Positions 1 to 6,353 are shown, counted from the first letter of the stretch. The stretch: DNA of 6,353 nucleotides from Desulfobacterales bacterium (GCA_022361095.1 JAKSBO010001105.1:1-6353); one strand, 5' to 3'. The notes: a model not told the origin generated them from the letters alone. Numbers and translations: made by a program.

Positions 1-660
1 AATGGTGTCACCAAAAAAATCGATACGCACGGCCTTGTCTTCTTCATAAGCCGGAAAAATCTCCAGCCGGTCCCCCCTGACCCGGAAAGTACCCCGGTGG
101 AAATCCACATCATTGCGGGTGTACTGGATATCCACAAATTTGCGGATCACCGCCTCCCGTGAAATTTCCATGTCCCGATCCAGGGTCACCCGCAGATCCA
201 GGTACTCCTCGGGTGCCCCCAGACCGTAAATGCAGGAGACCGATGCCACCACAATTACATCCTTTCGGGCCAGAACGCTCCGGGTGGCCGAGTGCCGCAT
301 TTTATCAATCAGTTCATTGATGGAAGAATCCTTCTGGATATAGGTGTCCGAAGACGGAATATAGGCTTCGGGCTGGTAATAGTCATAATAGGAGACAAAA
401 TACTCCACGCAGTTATCCGGAAACAGCATCTTGAACTCATTGTAAAGCTGTGCAGCAAGGGTCTTGTTGGGTGCAATGATCAGGCTTGGCTTCTCCACCC
501 GGTTGATGATATTGGCCATGGAAAAGGTTTTGCCCGACCCTGTCACCCCCAAAAGTACCTGGTATTTTTCGTTCGCCTCCGCACCCCGGACAAGATAGTC
601 AATGGCCTTTGGCTGGTCCCCGGCCGGTCCATAGGGAGACACCAGATTGAACAGTCCCAT
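1..660 (-). CDS. uvrB: UvrABC system protein B (excinuclease subunit), N-terminal part
   Basis: UvrB is the DNA-damage-verifying helicase-like subunit of cytoplasmic nucleotide excision repair. It is loaded onto DNA by UvrA and then recruits the nuclease UvrC. Translating the minus strand from 660 gives 220 residues opening [20 protein letters not shown], typical of UvrB. The Walker A motif GVTGSGKT is at residues 38-45. The motif Ia-like segment [14 protein letters not shown] is at 63-76. The tyrosine-rich beta-hairpin [10 protein letters not shown], which inserts between the DNA strands, is at 91-100. The start is the ATG at 658-660, preceded by an AGGA ribosome binding site about 8 bases upstream. 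The frame is open to the window edge, so about two thirds of the protein (later helicase motifs and the UvrC-binding UVR domain) lies outside. No LexA-like box was recognised upstream. Identity is very secure. Confidence 0.97.
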   Translation of the reverse strand, partial: MGLFNLVSPYGPAGDQPKAIDYLVRGAEANEKYQVLLGVTGSGKTFSMANIINRVEKPSLIIAPNKTLAAQLYNEFKMLFPDNCVEYFVSYYDYYQPEAYIPSSDTYIQKDSSINELIDKMRHSATRSVLARKDVIVVASVSCIYGLGAPEEYLDLRVTLDRDMEISREAVIRKFVDIQYTRNDVDFHRGTFRVRGDRLEIFPAYEEDKAVRIDFFGDTI

Positions 661-759
661 ATATTTTTCCTGTACTTTCCTTCGGTCTGGATAGATACTT
701 AATAATTCGGTTCAGACGCTAATTAATATTTGTTGAACAATACAGGAGATACAAACCCC
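661..759. promoter_or_regulatory. Divergent intergenic region between uvrB and the CoA-binding gene
   Basis: This short AT-rich gap separates two genes read in opposite directions, so it should hold promoters for both. On the plus strand the AGGAG at 744-748 is the likely ribosome binding site for the gene starting at 760. On the minus strand an AGGA shortly before 660 serves uvrB. I could not pick out a convincing -35/-10 pair for either gene; TAATAT at 724-729 is a possible -10 but has no good -35 partner. The small palindrome TTGTTGAACAA (730-740) is too short to call an operator. Confidence 0.45.
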
Positions 760-1152
760 ATGGAAGAAAAAAAAGAGACGGTTGCCGTTGTCGGTGCAAG
801 CCCTTTGAAGGACAGGTATTCCAACAAGGCCCAAATTATGCTGGCGGAATACGGCCACACCCCCGTACCCGTAGCCCCAAAACACGAAACCATTGAAGGC
901 AGAACCGTTTATCATGCGCTTTCAGATATTCCCCGGCCCATTGACACGGTGACCCTCTATCTGGGACCGGCCCGGCAGGCTCAGGTGATTGACCAGATTC
1001 TGGCCGTCAAACCCCAACGGGTGATCTTCAATCCCGGCACGGAAAACCCCCAAGCCTATGAAAGACTAAAATCTAACGGAATTACGGTTCAAGAGGCCTG
1101 CACCCTGGTGCTTTTGAAAACCAACCAGTATACGAAACCCTTTAATCCTTAA
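760..1152 (+). CDS. Small CoA-binding domain protein (YccU-like)
   Basis: The 130-residue product is a single Rossmann-like CoA-binding domain (CoA_binding_2 / YccU type), and no other domain fits in this length. Visible features are the glycine-rich nucleotide-binding loop VAVVGAS (residues 8-14), the VPVAPKHETIEG segment after the second strand (36-47), the RVIFNPGTEN segment (87-96) and a conserved cysteine in EAC (C114). Free-standing proteins of this kind resemble the CoA-ligase domain of succinyl-CoA synthetase but have no assigned substrate, so no reaction is claimed. The ATG at 760 is chosen because it follows AGGAG at 744-748, although the 11-base spacing is slightly long. An in-frame TTG at 730 would add ten residues but lies upstream of that site and has no recognisable one of its own. 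The gene is divergent from uvrB and separated from glnS by a repeat, so it is probably a single-gene unit. Confidence 0.88.
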   Translation: MEEKKETVAVVGASPLKDRYSNKAQIMLAEYGHTPVPVAPKHETIEGRTVYHALSDIPRPIDTVTLYLGPARQAQVIDQILAVKPQRVIFNPGTENPQAYERLKSNGITVQEACTLVLLKTNQYTKPFNP

Positions 1153-1168
1153 TATGAATATGATATTT

Positions 1169-1295
1169 TGTGTTTAGACTAAAAGTCATCCATCTGCGGC
1201 GTTACAAAAAAAGTGTGTAATCCTCACATCCATGAGGTTGCTCCGGCTACAATTTTTTTACGCCTTGCACCTGGACAGTTTTTAGTCTAAACACA
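1169..1295. repeat. Long imperfect palindromic intergenic repeat
   Basis: A 127-base imperfect inverted repeat fills most of the gap between the CoA-binding gene and glnS. The outer arms match perfectly over 16 bases: TGTGTTTAGACTAAAA at 1169-1184 and its complement TTTTAGTCTAAACACA at 1280-1295. Inside them similarity continues with gaps: TCCA/TGGA, TGC/GCA, GGCGT near 1198 with ACGCC near 1260, and A-run/T-run segments at about 1206-1212 and 1253-1259. The centre carries a small stem CCTCA/TGAGG (1222-1226 with 1233-1237) around a six-base loop. It encodes no plausible protein. The shape suits a dispersed, non-coding, MITE-like or REP-like element, but a single copy in the window cannot prove mobility. 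It could fold into a long hairpin in RNA and limit read-through from the upstream gene. Confidence 0.75.
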
Positions 1296-1313
1296 GGGTT
1301 TTTGTCTAAACAC
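1279..1313 (+). repeat. Tandem direct copies of the palindrome's terminal sequence
   Basis: The right end of the palindrome (TTTTTAGTCTAAACAC, 1279-1294) is followed 20 bases on by a near-identical direct copy TTTTTGTCTAAACAC (1299-1313), differing by one missing A. The sequence GTCTAAACAC therefore occurs twice in direct orientation here and once inverted at the left end of the palindrome. This could be a leftover end of a second element copy, a target-sequence preference, or a duplicated binding site. Confidence 0.7.
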
Positions 1314-1331
1314 TACTTAAAATTTTATACA
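1302..1331 (+). promoter_or_regulatory. Candidate glnS promoter
   Basis: TTGTCT (1302-1307) and TATACA (1326-1331) match four of six bases each of the sigma-70 -35 and -10 consensus, with an 18-base spacer. This would give a short leader before the glnS start at 1354. The -35 element falls inside the extra copy of the repeat-end sequence. The call rests only on consensus matching and is weak. Confidence 0.3.
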
Positions 1332-1353
1332 AGCCATCTGGAAAGAAGATTAA

Positions 1354-3027
1354 ATGGATACACAAACCGCCAAAGGGCATTTTATTGAAAACATTATCAA
1401 AGAAGATCTTGCCGAAAATAAAAACAATGGTCGCGTGGCCACGCGCTTTCCGCCGGAACCCAACGGATTTCTGCACATCGGCCATGCCAAATCCATCTGC
1501 CTGAACTTTAAAATGGCCCGGCAATTCAACGGGAAGTGCAACCTGCGGTTTGATGACTCCAACCCGGCCAAGGAAAAACAGATCTACATCGACTCCATCA
1601 AGTCAACGGTTTCATGGCTGGGATTTGACTACAATACCCCGTTCTATGCATCAAACTACTTTGACGCCCTTCATGACTATGCCGTTGAATTGATCAAAGC
1701 CGGCAAAGCCTATGTATGCAGCCTCTCTGCCGATGAAATGAGGGAGTACCGCGGCACGCTCACCGACCCGGGTCAAAACTCCCCCTACAGAGACAGAAGC
1801 GTAGAAGAAAACCTGGACCTATTCGGACGGATGAAGGCCGGGGAATTTGATGAAGGCGAGCACACCCTCCGGGCCAAGATCGACATGGGTTCCCCCAACA
1901 TCAACATGAGGGATCCGGTGATCTACAGGGTCAAAAAAGCCCCACACCCCCGCACCGGCGACAAGTGGTGCATTTACCCCATGTATGATTTCACCCACTG
2001 CATCTCCGATGCCCTGGAAGGGATTACACACAGCCTGTGCAGCCTGGAATTTGAGGATCACCGGCCCTTGTACGACTGGATTCTGGATAATATCACCATC
2101 CCCTGCCACCCCCAGCAGATTGAATTTGCCAGAATGAACATCAACTATACGGTGTTAAGCAAAAGAAAACTGCAGCGCCTGGTCAGTGAAAAGTTGGTAT
2201 CCGGATGGGATGACCCGAGACTTCCCACCCTGGAGGGGATGCGCCGCAGGGGATACACCCCGGCAGCCATCCGCAATTTCTGTGATGTGATCGGGGTATC
2301 CAAAAAAGAGAGCCGCATTGACATGGGCCTGCTTGAATCCTGTCTCAGGGACGACCTCAACGAAAATGCCCCCCGGGTCATGGGGGTTATCCGGCCCTTG
2401 AAAGTCACCCTGGAAAACTACCCCGACGGCCGGAGCGAAACCCTGGAAGCCATGAACCATCCCAAAAAACCGGAAGCCGGCAAGCGTGACGTCAGTTTTT
2501 CCAAGCATCTCTATGTTGAGCAGGACGACTTCATGGAAGATCCCCCGAAAAAATTCTTCCGCCTGGGACCGGGACGGGAAGTACGCCTGCGGGCCGCCTA
2601 CCTGGTTACCTGCAAAGAGGTGATTAAAAACGAGGCCGGGGAAGTGGTTGAACTGATCTGTACCTATGATCCTGAAACCCGCGGCGGCAATGCCCCGGAC
2701 GGCAGAAAGGTCAAGGGCACCATCCACTGGGTAAATGCCCAAGACTGCATTGATGCACAGGTCCGGCTTTATGACAGGCTGTTCAAGGATGAGAACCCGG
2801 AAAAAGACGGCCGGGATTTTGTGGAAAATCTCAACCCGGATTCCCTTGAAATTCTGGAACACGCCAAACTGGAAAAAGGTCTTGAAAAGGCTGAACCCGA
2901 GGCTGTTTACCAGTTTGAACGTCTGGGCTATTTCTGCCTGGATTCAAAGGAGAGCACACCGGAAAAACCGGTATTTAACCGGACGGTGACGCTCAGGGAT
3001 ACCTGGGCAAAGGTTGCCAAAAAATAA
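1354..3027 (+). CDS. glnS: Glutaminyl-tRNA synthetase
   Basis: GlnRS is the cytoplasmic class I enzyme that attaches glutamine to tRNA(Gln) using ATP. The 557-residue product is close to the usual bacterial length (about 550) and is complete at both ends. The Rossmann catalytic domain carries the HIGH-type motif in [12 protein letters not shown] (residues 33-44), RFDDSNP (65-71) and the KMSKS counterpart VLSKRKL (267-273). It also has the [20 protein letters not shown] segment, with the PTL-RRG pattern of GlnRS/GluRS. The C-terminal half has the beta-barrel anticodon-binding region expected of GlnRS, ending [14 protein letters not shown] as in proteobacterial homologues. GlnRS is favoured over GluRS because of this barrel and the close resemblance to E. 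coli GlnS throughout. No YqeY extension is present. The ATG at 1354 has only a weak purine-rich ribosome binding site (GAAAGAAG, 1341-1348). A strong terminator follows. Confidence 0.97.
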   Translation: MDTQTAKGHFIENIIKEDLAENKNNGRVATRFPPEPNGFLHIGHAKSICLNFKMARQFNGKCNLRFDDSNPAKEKQIYIDSIKSTVSWLGFDYNTPFYASNYFDALHDYAVELIKAGKAYVCSLSADEMREYRGTLTDPGQNSPYRDRSVEENLDLFGRMKAGEFDEGEHTLRAKIDMGSPNINMRDPVIYRVKKAPHPRTGDKWCIYPMYDFTHCISDALEGITHSLCSLEFEDHRPLYDWILDNITIPCHPQQIEFARMNINYTVLSKRKLQRLVSEKLVSGWDDPRLPTLEGMRRRGYTPAAIRNFCDVIGVSKKESRIDMGLLESCLRDDLNENAPRVMGVIRPLKVTLENYPDGRSETLEAMNHPKKPEAGKRDVSFSKHLYVEQDDFMEDPPKKFFRLGPGREVRLRAAYLVTCKEVIKNEAGEVVELICTYDPETRGGNAPDGRKVKGTIHWVNAQDCIDAQVRLYDRLFKDENPEKDGRDFVENLNPDSLEILEHAKLEKGLEKAEPEAVYQFERLGYFCLDSKESTPEKPVFNRTVTLRDTWAKVAKK

Positions 3028-3045
3028 CCGGGCAGTCCCACTATT

Positions 3046-3092
3046 AAAAAAACCGGCATGGAGAAGGCCAGATTCTCCATGCCGGGTTTTTT
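3046..3092. terminator. Bidirectional intrinsic terminator between glnS and cysS
   Basis: A perfect 13-base stem pairs CCGGCATGGAGAA (3053-3065) with TTCTCCATGCCGG (3073-3085) around a seven-base loop. It is preceded by seven A (3046-3052) and followed by a T-run (3087-3092, then further T after one A). Each strand therefore has a GC-rich hairpin followed by a U-tract, which lets one structure end both the glnS transcript and the convergent ispF-cysS transcript. Confidence 0.93.
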
Positions 3093-3126
3093 ATTTTTAC
3101 TTTACGCCAAGACGCATTGCAACATC

Positions 3127-4566
3127 TTATTCAATGCGCCAGGTTGTCCCCTGGGGCCCATCCTCCAAGACGACTTTCATTGCCTGGAGCTGATCCCGGA
3201 TTTCATCGGCCCGGGCAAAATTTTTAGACTTCCGGGCTGCGGCACGTTCAGCGATCAATGCATCAATCATGGCAGGGTCCACATCCTGGTCTGCCATTGC
3301 TTTGTCTTTTTTGTCGGCAAAATAGTCATCCGCCGGCAACATAAAAATGCCCAGAATGTTTGAGGCGGACCTGATATCCGCATAAATGCCGGCCAGCAGC
3401 TTTTTGCCGCTGTCCCCGGGTGCGTCACCCGCATCATCCAGCAGTTTATTGCCTTTCTTAACCGCGTCAAAGACTTCGGCCATGGCCTTTGCAGAGTTGA
3501 AATCATCGTTCAATGCATCAACCATATCCGCCCACAACGGTCCGTTTTCTCCCCCGGCAGTTTCCGGGGTAATACCGGCCTTGTCCAGACGCTCCAGGAA
3601 AGCATAAATACGGTCAAGACCCACGGAGACCTCGCGCATACTGTTTTCACTGTAATCAATGGGGGAACGGTAGTGCTTGGACAACAGGAACATGCGGATC
3701 ACTTCCGGACTGTAGTCGGCCAGCACCGCCTTGATCATGGTGAAGTTGCCTAGGGATTTGGACATCTTCTCATTGTTAATGTCCACAAATCCGTTGTGTA
3801 TCCAGTATTTGACAAAGGGTACGCCAAAAGACGCCTCGCTTTGGGCAATCTCGTTTTCATGGTGGGGGAAAATCAGATCCTTGCCTCCGCCATGGATATC
3901 AAAGCTCTCCCCAAGATATTCGTAACTCATGGCGGAACATTCAATGTGCCATCCGGGCCGGCCTTTACCCCAGGGACTGTCCCAGAAGGGTTCGCCGGGC
4001 TTGGCCGGTTTCCACAACGTGAAATCCAGGGGACTTCTCTTTTTCTCGTCCACGGCAATCCGGGCGCCCGCCTGCATATCATCGGGGTTGCGGTGGGATA
4101 ATTTCCCATATTCATCAAAAGAGGAGATGGAAAAATAGACATCCCCGCCTTCCACATGGTAGGCCTTATCCAGGTCAATCAGGCGCTGAACAAAACGGAT
4201 AATATGATCAATATGCTCGGTGGCTTTGGGCGCGATGGTAGGCCGAAGCACATTAAGCGCGTCCATTTCATTGTGAAATTCATCAATATATTTTGTGGTG
4301 ATGGCTGTACAGGAGTCGCCGGTCTCATTGGATTTTTTGATAATCTTATCATCCACATCCGTAAAATTACGCACATAGGTCACCTCATACCCGAGCTGCA
4401 TCAGCCACCGGTACACCATGTCAAACACCACCACGGATCTGGCGTGGCCGATATGGCTGGTGTCATATACGGTGGGACCGCAGACATACATGCCGACCTT
4501 GTTGGCTTTAATTGGAACAAATTCTTCTTTTTTCCCGCTCTGGGTATTATAAATCCGTAAACTCAT
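3127..4566 (-). CDS. cysS: Cysteinyl-tRNA synthetase
   Basis: CysRS is the cytoplasmic class I enzyme that charges tRNA(Cys) with cysteine. The 479-residue product is full length for the family. Visible motifs are the HIGH motif HIGHA (residues 38-42) and KMSKS at 267-271. The zinc ligands that select cysteine are C29 (in MYVCGPTVYD), C210 (in GWHIECSAMS), H235 and E239 (in FPHHENEIAQ). These match the known ligands of E. coli CysRS offset by one residue. A helical DALR-type region follows, and the C-terminus ends with the usual segment around LEDGPQGTTWRIE. The ATG start at 4564-4566 overlaps the ispF stop as ATGA, with AGGA at 4576-4579 as ribosome binding site inside the ispF coding sequence. 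This suggests translational coupling in a two-gene operon. Transcription should end at the shared hairpin at 3046-3092. Confidence 0.98.
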   Translation of the reverse strand: MSLRIYNTQSGKKEEFVPIKANKVGMYVCGPTVYDTSHIGHARSVVVFDMVYRWLMQLGYEVTYVRNFTDVDDKIIKKSNETGDSCTAITTKYIDEFHNEMDALNVLRPTIAPKATEHIDHIIRFVQRLIDLDKAYHVEGGDVYFSISSFDEYGKLSHRNPDDMQAGARIAVDEKKRSPLDFTLWKPAKPGEPFWDSPWGKGRPGWHIECSAMSYEYLGESFDIHGGGKDLIFPHHENEIAQSEASFGVPFVKYWIHNGFVDINNEKMSKSLGNFTMIKAVLADYSPEVIRMFLLSKHYRSPIDYSENSMREVSVGLDRIYAFLERLDKAGITPETAGGENGPLWADMVDALNDDFNSAKAMAEVFDAVKKGNKLLDDAGDAPGDSGKKLLAGIYADIRSASNILGIFMLPADDYFADKKDKAMADQDVDPAMIDALIAERAAARKSKNFARADEIRDQLQAMKVVLEDGPQGTTWRIE

Positions 4567-5069
4567 TGCTTTGTATCCTGTATCTTAACTTTGTTTTTAT
4601 ACAGTAGCACCGTGGCCTGGGCTGCAATGCCCTCTTTCCTGCCAATAAATCCCAAATGTTCGGTGGTGGTGGCTTTGATGTTCACACAGTCCGGAGACAA
4701 TTGCAGAACCCGGGCAATGCAATCGGCCATGGCCTTTTTATGGGGACCCATCTTCGGGGCCTGGGCAAAAATGGTGCAGTCCAGATTGCCCACCATAAAT
4801 CCTTTTTCCTGAATTTTCCCGTTGCATATACTTAGAAACCGGGTGGAGTCCATACCTTTATATGCCTGATCCGTATCCGGAAAATGCTCCCCGATGTCAC
4901 CCAGGCCCGCCGCCCCTAAAAGGGCGTCACATACGGCATGCAGCAGCACATCCGCATCCGAATGCCCTTTCAACCCCATGGCATGTTCGATCTCGACCCC
5001 GCCGATGATCAGCCTAGGGCCGACAACCAACTCATGGACATCGGTTCCTGTACCCACCCGTATCTCCAT
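4563..5069 (-). CDS. ispF: 2-C-methyl-D-erythritol 2,4-cyclodiphosphate synthase
   Basis: IspF acts in the MEP pathway of isoprenoid precursor synthesis. It converts CDP-methylerythritol 2-phosphate to methylerythritol 2,4-cyclodiphosphate with release of CMP, as a metal-dependent homotrimer in the cytoplasm. The predicted zinc ligands are D10 and H12 (in GTDVHEL) and H44 (in GHSDADVLLHA). Other family hallmarks are GDIGEHFPDTD, the FAQAPKMGPH segment and the signature KATTTEHLGFIGRKEGIAAQA. The start is placed at the ATG 5067-5069, giving 168 residues, because AGGAG lies five bases upstream. A TTG at 5072 would add one residue but sits too close to that site. IspF is often next to or fused with IspD, but here IspD is absent and the downstream partner is cysS, overlapped by four bases. 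Confidence 0.97.
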   Translation of the reverse strand: MEIRVGTGTDVHELVVGPRLIIGGVEIEHAMGLKGHSDADVLLHAVCDALLGAAGLGDIGEHFPDTDQAYKGMDSTRFLSICNGKIQEKGFMVGNLDCTIFAQAPKMGPHKKAMADCIARVLQLSPDCVNIKATTTEHLGFIGRKEGIAAQATVLLYKNKVKIQDTKQ

Positions 5070-5183
5070 CAAATCTCCTTTGCATCAAATTGGCCCATTA
5101 ATATATGCATCCTGGACCCAAAAATCCAGTTCTAAATATGATTCGGGTTAACACGTATTTAACAACGAGGTTATCCTCCAAAT
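5070..5183. other. Intergenic gap upstream of ispF
   Basis: This AT-rich gap lies between the end of the channel gene and the ispF start, both on the minus strand. It contains the ispF ribosome binding site next to 5070. There are two weak inverted repeats, CTGGA/TCCAG around 5112-5129 and GAGG/CCTC around 5168-5177, neither followed by a U-tract on the minus strand. No convincing terminator for the channel gene is visible. A promoter for ispF-cysS could lie here, but no -35/-10 pair stands out, so read-through from the channel gene cannot be excluded. Confidence 0.4.
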
Positions 5184-5846
5184 CTATTTTTTTGAAAAAG
5201 AGACACCCTGCATGCCCACCAGCCGGGCAATGAGAACAGCCAGGTAAATCTGACCGAATATGGCCTCCATGCTTGCCAGGGTCCGGGATTTATCATTAAC
5301 GGGGGACAAATCACCATATCCCAGTGTGGAGAGGGTGACCATGGAAAAATATTTTAAAATCCCCGGATTGTCACGGATGGTTTCATGGGGAATGGAAAAC
5401 GACCCCGGATATGCCAATTCCAATATCAGATACAATTTGGCAAAAAGCATGGCCGCGAACAGATAGACCACAAGGGCTGCCGAGACCACGTCCCGGGTCA
5501 CCACGGGTGATCGAAAAATAAACAGGATAATAAGCAGGGATATGTAAGATAGAAACATGGCCTGGATCACGGCGGACGCCATGAGCATATGCGCTTCAAG
5601 GGTGTAAAAATATGCCTGCCAGACAAAAAACAGGCAAGGCAGCATCAGGACAAAGGACGCGGCCTGGGACAATTTCTTGTCCCGGGCCACGGAAAGCACT
5701 GCCGTAAGCATAATCAATGAAAAGGTTATGTTGAAAAACAATTCAGGGCGGTCGGATTGTGAAAAAAACGGGGCGGCAATAACGTTGAGCAGTACACTGC
5801 ATAAAAGAATGGTGTATTTATTTTCCAGGAAAACACGCAACATCAT
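5184..5846 (-). CDS. Potassium-channel-like membrane protein (ion channel, Ion_trans_2 type)
   Basis: The 220-residue protein should sit in the inner membrane and pass cations, most likely K+. The selectivity filter TLGYGD is at residues 174-179, within a typical pore segment (YFSMVTLSTLGYGDLSPV, 166-183). Hydrophobic segments lie near residues 12-28, 36-54, 62-83, 87-111 and 120-143, with a final helix near 189-210 after the pore. Positive loops (RDKK at 55-58, RSPVVTRD at 112-119) suit cytoplasmic N- and C-termini. No helix has the regularly spaced arginines of a voltage sensor, and only about ten residues follow the last helix, so there is no RCK or cyclic-nucleotide-binding domain. The ATG at 5846 is the first possible start because an in-frame TAG lies directly before it. 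The GGAG site is 12 bases upstream, rather far, and 15 bases from the second Met codon. Its trigger and partner are unknown. Confidence 0.88.
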   Translation of the reverse strand: MMLRVFLENKYTILLCSVLLNVIAAPFFSQSDRPELFFNITFSLIMLTAVLSVARDKKLSQAASFVLMLPCLFFVWQAYFYTLEAHMLMASAVIQAMFLSYISLLIILFIFRSPVVTRDVVSAALVVYLFAAMLFAKLYLILELAYPGSFSIPHETIRDNPGILKYFSMVTLSTLGYGDLSPVNDKSRTLASMEAIFGQIYLAVLIARLVGMQGVSFSKK

Positions 5847-5918
5847 CTATTTAATGCGCTCCTTTCCGAACTTAACTTAATACCCTTAACCCAATAGTGT
5901 CCGAAACCAGATGACTCA

Positions 5919-5960
5919 CGGCCATGGGCCGAACCGGCATATCAGGCGCCGGGCTGCGCC
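5919..5960. repeat. Cluster of short GC-rich hairpins
   Basis: Three small stems lie close together: CGGCC/GGCCG (5919-5923 with 5927-5931), GCCG/CGGC (5928-5931 with 5935-5938) and GGCGC/GCGCC (5945-5949 with 5956-5960). The first two share bases and so exclude each other. They lie about 70-115 bases upstream of the channel gene start. Such short stems can arise by chance in GC-rich sequence. Confidence 0.4.
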
Positions 5961-5971
5961 CACAACAAAGC

Positions 5972-6065
5972 TTGAAAGATCTGAGTAACTTACCCAGACT
6001 TTCTTATAAAAATACTTTGGACATTATTATATATGATAACTGTATAAGCAACACAGATCTTTCAA
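5972..6065. repeat. Inverted repeat with 12-base perfect arms
   Basis: TTGAAAGATCTG (5972-5983) is exactly complementary to CAGATCTTTCAA (6054-6065). Weaker similarity continues inward for about 14 more bases on each side, around CTTAC and GTATAAG. The middle is very AT-rich. No coding function fits. It could form a long RNA hairpin, a protein-binding palindrome, or the remains of a small non-autonomous element. Confidence 0.65.
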
Positions 6066-6070
6066 TTTTC

Positions 6071-6112
6071 GTTGCGGGCTCGAACACCATTAAAATCAAG
6101 CCAGCCCGCAGC
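6071..6112. repeat. Hairpin downstream of the CGGC-domain gene
   Basis: TGCGGGCT (6073-6080) pairs with AGCCCGCA (6103-6110), extended to ten pairs by one G-T wobble and one G-C pair, with a 22-base loop. It begins about 20 bases after the stop codon of the minus-strand CGGC gene, where a terminator is expected. However, the minus strand continues with AACGAAAATT rather than a U-run, so a standard intrinsic terminator is not shown. Confidence 0.5.
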
Positions 6113-6131
6113 GGTTATGCCGTCTCCCTTT

Positions 6132-6353
6132 CTACTCAAAGGTGACCGGAGAATAATCCTTTGGCAGGTGGGCTGTCCCCAGGGTACAGGGCAGGCCCGA
6201 GGCCTGGGAGATATTGGCTGCGACCTTTTCAATGTCCGGGCAGAATCCGCCCTGGGTCTTATCCCACCCGTCTTGGGTTTTGGACGCAAATGAGCAGGTG
6301 CACAAATGAATCGCCTGTGCCCCTTTGGACTTCAAAATTTTTGCCATATCCGC
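6132..6353 (-). CDS. CGGC-domain protein, C-terminal part
   Basis: The 73 visible residues resemble the C-terminal part of CGGC-domain proteins, small cysteine-rich proteins thought to bind metal and without an established reaction. The visible pattern is KSKGAQAIHLCTCSFAS, then GGFCPDIEKVAANISQASGLPCTLGTAHLP near the end. The cysteines and histidines in HLCTC, GFCP, LPC and TAHLP are candidate ligands. The frame stays open to the window edge (A-D before the Met at 6345-6347). That Met is unlikely to be the true start, because it would omit the upstream CGGC motif that names the family. The stop is TAG at 6132-6134. It lies on the same strand as the channel gene, but 285 bases separate them, so co-transcription is doubtful. 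Family assignment is from memory of the pattern and is moderately sure. Confidence 0.7.
   Translation of the reverse strand, partial: ADMAKILKSKGAQAIHLCTCSFASKTQDGWDKTQGGFCPDIEKVAANISQASGLPCTLGTAHLPKDYSPVTFE

Larger units (their letters stand above)
5847..6131. other. Gene-free stretch with clustered inverted repeats
   Basis: This 285-base gap lies between two minus-strand genes. I see no credible coding sequence; the short open frames here lack ribosome binding sites and family resemblance. From right to left, as a minus-strand transcript would run, it holds a hairpin just past the CGGC gene (6071-6112), a longer AT-centred inverted repeat (5972-6065), a group of short GC-rich stems (5919-5960) and an AT-rich leader with the GGAG site for the channel gene. 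No canonical terminator with a U-tract and no clear promoter was recognised. Confidence 0.6.

Noticed and set aside
292..702. Plus-strand open frame of 136 residues at the left edge
   Set aside because: It lies antisense to the clearly recognisable uvrB coding sequence and resembles no family.
661..759. Possible LexA/SOS box controlling uvrB
   Set aside because: Neither the CTGT-N8-ACAG pattern nor GAAC-N4-GTTC is present; only a short TTGTTGAACAA palindrome was found.
2155..2862. Minus-strand open frame of 235 residues inside glnS
   Set aside because: It is antisense to a fully motif-supported GlnRS. Its length reflects the GC-rich third codon positions of glnS, and no ribosome binding site or family resemblance was seen.
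3058..3363. Plus-strand open frame of 101 residues
   Set aside because: It begins inside the terminator hairpin and runs antisense to the end of cysS.
6071..6112. Possible tRNA T-arm because of GGGCTCGAACACC
   Set aside because: No acceptor stem, anticodon arm or D-arm could be arranged around it; the bases are better explained by the simple hairpin.
5924..6145. Plus-strand open frame of 73 residues across the gene-free stretch
   Set aside because: It has no ribosome binding site, its composition is unlike neighbouring genes, and it runs through the inverted repeats into the antisense of the CGGC gene.

Overview
The window looks like ordinary chromosomal sequence from a Gram-negative, mesophilic bacterium. 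It has roughly even base composition with codons ending often in C or G, and AT-rich gaps between genes. The combination of a bacterial-type GlnRS, an ispF-cysS pair and long palindromic repeats between genes suggests a sulfate-reducing Desulfobacterota, possibly Desulfobacteraceae. That placement is inferred from general resemblance only, and no search was run.

Layout, left to right. Positions 1-660 (minus) hold the N-terminal third of uvrB, cut by the window edge. It is divergent from a small CoA-binding-domain protein at 760-1152 (plus). Positions 1153-1353 hold a long imperfect palindrome (1169-1295) followed by a third direct copy of its terminal sequence, just upstream of glnS (1354-3027, plus). 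glnS and the convergent cysS (3127-4566, minus) share a strong bidirectional terminator at 3046-3092. ispF (4563-5069, minus) lies upstream of cysS and overlaps it by 4 bases, so the two form a two-gene operon. Next is a small six-helix potassium-channel-like membrane protein (5184-5846, minus). A gene-free stretch (5847-6131) follows, with several back-to-back inverted repeats. The window ends in the C-terminal part of a CGGC-domain protein (6132-6353, minus), cut by the right edge.

Functionally these are mostly housekeeping genes: nucleotide excision repair (uvrB), tRNA charging with Gln and Cys (glnS, cysS) and isoprenoid precursor synthesis by the MEP pathway (ispF). The small CoA-binding protein, the channel and the CGGC protein have no precise assigned roles. 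I see no phage, transposase, CRISPR, toxin-antitoxin or defence genes, and no convincing new multi-gene system. The least explained parts are the two intergenic palindromic regions.
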